Shown: positions 58,697 to 64,000 of the stretch, piece after piece
Layout: each line of letters begins with the position of its first letter
Numbering within the stretch: position 1 is the stretch's first letter
Origin: Epiperipatus broadwayi
Lineage: Eukaryota; Onychophora; Udeonychophora; Euonychophora; Peripatidae
Assembly: GCA_028023455.1 (NCBI GenBank)
Contig: JAQFVV010012497.1
Coordinates: forward strand, 250,001 to 314,000
DNA: 64,000 bases
Direction: 5' to 3'
Position numbers and translations under genes: made by a program
The notes under the pieces: generated by a model
The model's input: the letters and a program-made list of their open reading frames with translations, nothing else
Databases searched by the model: none
Told to the model about the DNA's origin: nothing

Positions 58697-61600
58697 CAAC
58701 ATATCACAGCTAATATACCATCATCACCAATCTCCTTGCAAATATAGAAAACAATTCTTTAAAGGATCACTTTTCGCAGAAAATAAGTAATTGGGGCTGA
58801 TAAGAATCCACAATTTTTTTTTTACAAATCAATGTCGTGTAATTAAAAAATATTCTATAAAAAAATATAAGTAATGTAACTTAACATAATTATTTAATTA
58901 ATTGTATTAATCAATAAATTTTCTCCCCTCACTTTTTAAAAACTTTTATTTTTATAAACCATATATTCCAATACATTATATACATATTTTACACTGTAAT
59001 TACTTCCTTGTAGTCATTATAAAGGATCTACAAATATATATATATATTGTTATATGTATATATTTTTTGTAACTCATAATATTTGTTTAGCATCTACATA
59101 TATATTTTTTTTATTATATAAATTTTACGATTATTATTACTTATCTTCCCCAATTCTTTATTTTTTGAAACCACCTTTTTATTACATTTAATAAAAATGT
59201 ATCAATTTAAAAAATTTCTTTACAAACTCAGCAATACCAACAATTTTTCATATATTAATATTTATACAACACTATAAGTTATATAATTAAATCCTTATTT
59301 AATAATTTATTCTATTTAAAACTTTTTTTTTTGTTATTATATATAAACTTTCCTTTAACATTTTTTCCTCATATAATTTAACATTTTCTAATATGTTTAT
59401 TTCAAAGTTTTTATATTTAAACTGCTATATATATAAATATTTGATTTTTTTATCATTTAAATGATGCTACAATGTGGTTTTTGATTTATATATATAATCA
59501 CCAAATAAATATTAACATAATTGATTGAAACCCTCTGGGAACATCAGTCTACTGATCTTTTACCTGGAGTTCGAATTCGGGATAACAATACTTAATGATT
59601 GCTTGTCATATGCCTAGTATTTAAACTCAATCAATTTTATTTTATTGCCCTAATTAACCTGTAGCAAAATTCATAGGAATGGATATTCATCGCCTCAATA
59701 GGATTACTATCTGACATTATGCACATTTGATATATGGCTTAAGTAACTTAACTGTCCCTGGATAGATACAAACTTGCTGCACAGATCAACTGTAAATATT
59801 AATACCTAATAATATATAATCGATCCCAATCCAATTACAAGAAATTATCAATCTCACTCTCATGATTAAGGATACACTAAAAATTATTTGTATAAATGTC
59901 AGCCAGACCATCTTTAAAGTCCATTTTAATAATATTATAATAAATATCACCAAAATGTCCCAGGCAGTAATCACACATCTACCTAGCACTTAATGACTGA
60001 GAACTTATAAACTAAATGATAGGAATATGTGTCTATTTAATAAATAATAATAATTTCTCCAAATGCAAGAGGTAGGAAACACTCATTTCTGGACAATCAA
60101 AATTAAACAACACACGATCTATGATAGGAATGAGATGTATACCTAAATAATGATTAGAGTAACAATAATGAGTTTTGGGTATCACCCTGATCTACATATA
60201 TATAAGATAACCTTTTAAGAAAATTTGATACTTGGTCTATCTAACACACAAATATTTCCCCTCTCGGCTCTGACTATCCTAAACCTGTAAATGCATTTTA
60301 ACTAAAAGTATAGACTTATAATGATGAAGGCAAACTTTCTTAATTTATTCAGTCTGTCTACGCATTCTTTAGCCTATCCAAAGACCATTAATGTCAGCAT
60401 TATTTATGCTAAAGGTTAACATCTTTCGATCCTTCTCCTAACATATAATACATTTCAGGCTAGTGGAAATGATCATTCTTTATACCCTTCTTTTACAATA
60501 ATTAATTAAAATTATGAAGTACAAAAGAAACCTCTAGTGAATGCCGAGGTGTTGTAATGATTTATCATTATAGATATTTTTTTTATGCTACGATGACTGA
60601 ATGGTTGATGCAACTTATAAACCAGAAATAATAAGATTGGGCAATCCATGGCCATTCTGCTCTAAATCACAATACTCTGTACAAAGTTTTTAATACAAAT
60701 TAAATATGCATATAGAGGTTTAAATATCTTAACATTAGTAAAACAAAATCATAAGATCAAATAAATATTTAAGTTCATACAAATTACTCACTTTCATCTT
60801 CGACAGGGTTTATATTATGAATTCAGGTCTCTTTGTGGAATAATTAGTATAAACATAGCTATGTTTGTCGGTATTCAGCAAAGTTTTTCTGAAATTATCA
60901 TTTGATGTATGCTTTAGTTGATATTGGTTTTTTTAGTTTACTGAGTGGTATCAGCGATTTACTATGCAGGCAGAATTTGAAAGTATTTGGGTGGTGTTTA
61001 TCCTTTGCGGATTTATGGCTGGCCTTTTCTCCAAGGCTATTTTTAAGCAGCATACTGTTTACATTTAACTGAACATAATGAGCAATGGAATGGCTTTACA
61101 CCATGGCAGCTTCTCTGCATTTCATGATGTAACTAAACCTAGACAGCTTGGCTAGAGTGGTGCAGGAAGGTGTGCTTCTCTACTCTACCATTATATGTGC
61201 TTTAAGCAATATGTATAAACACAGCAGCCTATTATTTCTCTCTTTTCTATTCCATTCTGTTATTTTGATTTTCTGAAAGACTCCTTTCTATAGTTCACTG
61301 AGCTGCCTTATCTATCAAAATAGGTTTTCATCATGGTTCGAGTTTATCCACTCTCCATTGGCTGGAGATTAGCTCTAAACTTCTCTATGATCTGAGGCTT
61401 ACTGACGACCATAAACTTGACAAGAATTAGCTTTAAAAGAAATTATAATAAAAACAAAAGTTAATATTTTTTTTGGCTAACAAATATAAGACATCAATCT
61501 CTTAATTAGCTGATCTGATTATCTATAATTTAATATAATAAATAATCCACCCACCTATGTTAATAATTCTGCAACTGGTAATTATTAAAATATTTCTATA

Positions 61601-62575
61601 AAGATTTTATAGACTGTTTAAATTACATATTTATTCGAAATCAATTTGGAACTGATGAGGACTAATATTGTTTAATCACACACAGCATTAATGTCAATAA
61701 CATTGCTTATTTATATGTTCAGTACTTTATAATTCTATACATGTCATATGTTTCAATGAGTAAACAAAAGTTGTCTATCTGGCTTATGATCTTAACTAGG
61801 ACTTATATTATTAGTGTCCTGCTAGCTATTGAAGTAAACTATTACTGGAATACATATATATTGTGGAACGATTTGTCTATTTATGTAGTATGGCATCATT
61901 AATAATAAAAAAATGTATTACATTGGTTGGAGTTAATATATATCTTCAAATTTATTCACATCTAATTTAAGCTGTATTAACCTATTTATATCAACAATAT
62001 AATAACATCAAATCTAGATATCTATTTGCTACTAATAATTTCTAAATTAGAATTAAAAACCATAATGAATGTTCATAATTGTTTTTTTGCTTTTAATAAT
62101 TTATTTATATATTTTTCAAATTAGCAACTTAACAAATATACAAAATTTAACATTGTTTTATTGTCTTATATTTTAAAAAAAAGTAGTCTATCATGATTTT
62201 CTATAGAAACATTAATTTTAAATCACTTTTTTTTTTTTTTTTGTAAAAAAAATAAATAAGAACTTTGCTCTTTGAAACAAGATTTTAATTATATACAATG
62301 ATCAAATATCCAATATAAAAATTATTTATCCACAATGTTGTTATAGATATATACTTAATATAATAATCTAAATAAAATTGAAACAAATAACTAATTATAT
62401 TTACAAGTTTTTAATTATCAACGAGGCTTTCATCTCTTATTGAAACCTTTTTGAGATACACTTTACTCCACTTATTGGACATTAGTTTACCTTCAACAAT
62501 ATGATTAACATTATACATATAAATAAATGATAAAATAAAAATACATAATTTTTTTTAAAAACCATAGATACCTAT
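58697..62575. other. No gene recognised
   Basis: AT-rich to about 59520. Then a less AT-rich block (59520-61450) with no recognisable domain. 'gagttcgaattcggg' at 59567-59581 is B-box-like but lacks an A box or stem. 60780-61440 has the most balanced composition here and might be an old element or regulatory intron sequence; I could not classify it. Confidence 0.45.
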
Positions 62576-62579
62576 ACAT

Positions 62580-62957
62580 ATAGAGGATTTGAACCCAGAC
62601 TTTCAAGCACCCTTCAACTATGCACCCTATCTCATATTACTGATGCACATGTCCGTATTTTGTGCTAAATCAGCATCTCCATACATATAATCAGTGCTCA
62701 GTCTATATTAAGATAGCAAATCTTTATACTTTAATGGAAAGGCTTCAATCTACTCCAACTTTTAGTCATCCATTCTATTGAAAATCTGATGATGGAAAGC
62801 GTCAAATCCCATGCTGATGCCAATATTATTGCCATACCCATGTTGACCTCAAGTCACTTTGACCTCTCATGTATAGGACCTTATGCATTTAAATACATAG
62901 AAGAGGGATGGGCAAGATGCAGGCTTAATGTGTAATATTTGAAATGATAATCTAGAC
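62580..62957 (-). repeat. tRNA-headed repeat, body then head (inverted copy)
   Basis: Reverse complement order: body ('cctgcatc..gcccatcc', 'ttctatgtatttaaatg', 'aggtca.agtgacttga.gtcaacatggg', 'ccattaaagtat') followed by the head with A-box-like and B-box-like words. Compared with 63640-64000, which is head then body, it is circularly permuted, as expected if units occur in tandem. Confidence 0.75.
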
Positions 62958-63471
62958 CAGTGGTCTTCAACCACCGGTCCGCGGCCTGGTGCTGGGCCAT
63001 AGAAGTTTTTTGCTGGTCTGCGCTAGACTGGCAAGAAAGTTTTTAATAACAAAGTAATAAGATTTTAAACTTTTAATTAATATAAACAATTTTTATTTAT
63101 TTTTTTCATAGCACTTTTACCTGATTAAAAAAAAAGAAACAGAACAAAATCTAATCAATCATACATAAATTAATTTGTTTTTCTAGTTATCACAGATGTT
63201 TATTGGGGGGGGGGGGGGATAGAATTAAATTTTTTATTACTTTTCTAAAAAAATTCAAAATTAAAAAAAAAAAAGTTTTTTATTATACAAACTCCATATA
63301 TATACTTAACTTCATCTAAGGCTAAGCTGTTTACATCTTTTAAGAAAATTTATCTATAGACTTCTGCTGGTCCATGAAACCGTATCCTTCTTTTTGCTGG
63401 TCCATGCGAAACCTTATCCTTAGTTTTACCGGTCCGCAGGTGTGAAAAGGTTGAAGACCACTGATCTAGAT
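62950..63471 (+). mobile_element. Non-autonomous hAT transposon (506 bp) with 8 bp target duplication
   Basis: Element 62958-63463 begins CAGTGGTCTTCAACC and ends with its exact reverse complement GGTTGAAGACCACTG, a 15 bp terminal inverted repeat of the hAT type. Flanks 'atctagac' (62950-62957) and 'atctagat' (63464-63471) form an 8 bp duplication with one change, as hAT requires. Subterminal 'accggtccgcgg' and 'accggtccgcagg' extend the symmetry, and 'gctggtccatg' is repeated near the 3' end. No transposase is encoded; it would be moved by an enzyme supplied elsewhere. An internal G run lies at about 63205-63217. Confidence 0.92.
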
Positions 63472-64000
63472 CAATTGATGACTGCTGGTTTAGCACAATA
63501 TATGTAAACAGAGCAAAACTCTCCATACAGTATTGCTCTGTGCTAGTATAGGAAATGTGATCATGTGATGCTTAATGGTTTAACACAATATATGTATATA
63601 TATATATTGGTGATTATTTATCTTTTCTACATGTGTGTGGTCATGTATATCAATAGTATGAGATAGTGTGGATAGTTGAAGGATGCTTGAAAGTCTGCCT
63701 GTATTTCAAATCTTACACGTTAAGCCTGCATCCTCCCCATCCTTCTTCTATGTATTTAAATGGATAAGGTACTATAAATAAGAGGTCACAGTGACTTGAA
63801 GTCAACATGGGCATGGCAATAATATTAGCATCAGCATGGGATTTGGGCTTTCCATCATCAGATTTTCAATAGAATGGATGGCTGAAGAGTTGGGGTAGAT
63901 TGAAGCCTTTCCATTAAAGTATGAAGATTTGCTATCTTAATATAGACTGAACACTGATTATATATATGTGCGGAAGATGATAATCTAGACCAACTTATGA
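63472..64000 (+). repeat. tRNA-headed repeat, leader, head and body
   Basis: Leader 63472-63640 (with a segment at 63510-63580 related to the 46.2 kb palindrome family and a (TA)n near 63591-63605), head 63640-63715 (A-box-like 'tagtgtggatagttgaa', B-box degraded to 'gtatttcaaatct'), body 63716-63975. The window ends in 'gataatctagaccaacttatga', which matches the hAT target site without the insertion. Confidence 0.75.

Noticed and set aside
59560-59590. tRNA gene suggested by 'gagttcgaattcggg'
   Set aside because: No A box, anticodon stem or acceptor stem around it.
62780-62810. 'ctgatgatggaaagcgtc' as a hammerhead core
   Set aside because: No room for stem II between CTGATGA and GAAA, and no matching stem I.
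39052-64000. Downstream unk exons
   Set aside because: I looked for the block completing finger 2 and the following finger cluster and found no credible splice-bounded match.

Overview
This is AT-rich animal nuclear DNA (roughly a quarter G+C by eye), with long gene-free stretches, microsatellites and many decayed mobile elements. Only one host gene is recognisable: the first two coding exons of an unkempt (UNK/UNKL) family CCCH zinc-finger gene on the + strand (38676-38734 and 38842-39051). The joined reading frame and both splice donors agree with the family. The next exon, which must complete the second zinc finger, was not found, so 39052-64000 is probably intron 2 (inference). The unk-like protein and the repeat content suggest an invertebrate bilaterian. 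I cannot name the phylum from the sequence.

Layout. 1-6800: mostly nothing recognisable, plus a tRNA-headed repeat (1745-1860) and a ~390 bp repeat family, partly tandem and partly inverted (4683-6385). 6790-8994: two Penelope-like element (PLE) copies head to head. 11346-12218: a PLE end that folds back on itself. 15420-16210: 3' end of a non-LTR retrotransposon with poly(A). 16211 to about 22010: a decayed Ty3/Gypsy-like LTR element on the - strand, with a nested LINE fragment and a PLE hairpin inserted in its 5' LTR. 22248-25650: an RTE fragment, a pair of ~620 bp direct repeats and a Jockey-like reverse-transcriptase remnant. 27568-28400: two foldback elements sharing three copies of one 12 bp sequence. 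28929-30626: a Merlin DNA transposon with terminal inverted repeats, 8 bp target duplication and visible DDE residues. 31205-32640: another PLE foldback. 33410-36125: RTE remains. 37540-39345: unk promoter region, exons 1-2 and a YY1-like site. 40560-42478: an antisense RTE endonuclease fragment interrupted by a 1058 bp composite foldback with 13 bp target duplications. 45640-47290: a large palindromic repeat and its fragments. 48700-50490: antisense RTE reverse transcriptase. 52120-52945: PLE. 55470-57050: diverged duplications. 57103-57670: PLE hairpin. 62580-64000: inverted copies of a tRNA-headed repeat around a 506 bp non-autonomous hAT element.

The strongest theme is that most PLE loci here are a 5'-truncated copy fused to an inverted copy of its own 3' end. 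Two such loci (11346-12218, 21022-21976) are flanked by direct repeats of 11 and 13 bp. A second, non-coding family (27580-28051 and 41408-42465) has a similar inverted architecture, 12-13 bp flanking duplications and matching termini at both loci. It may be an undescribed non-autonomous retroelement. No bacterial-type operon, CRISPR array, rRNA or canonical tRNA gene was seen.
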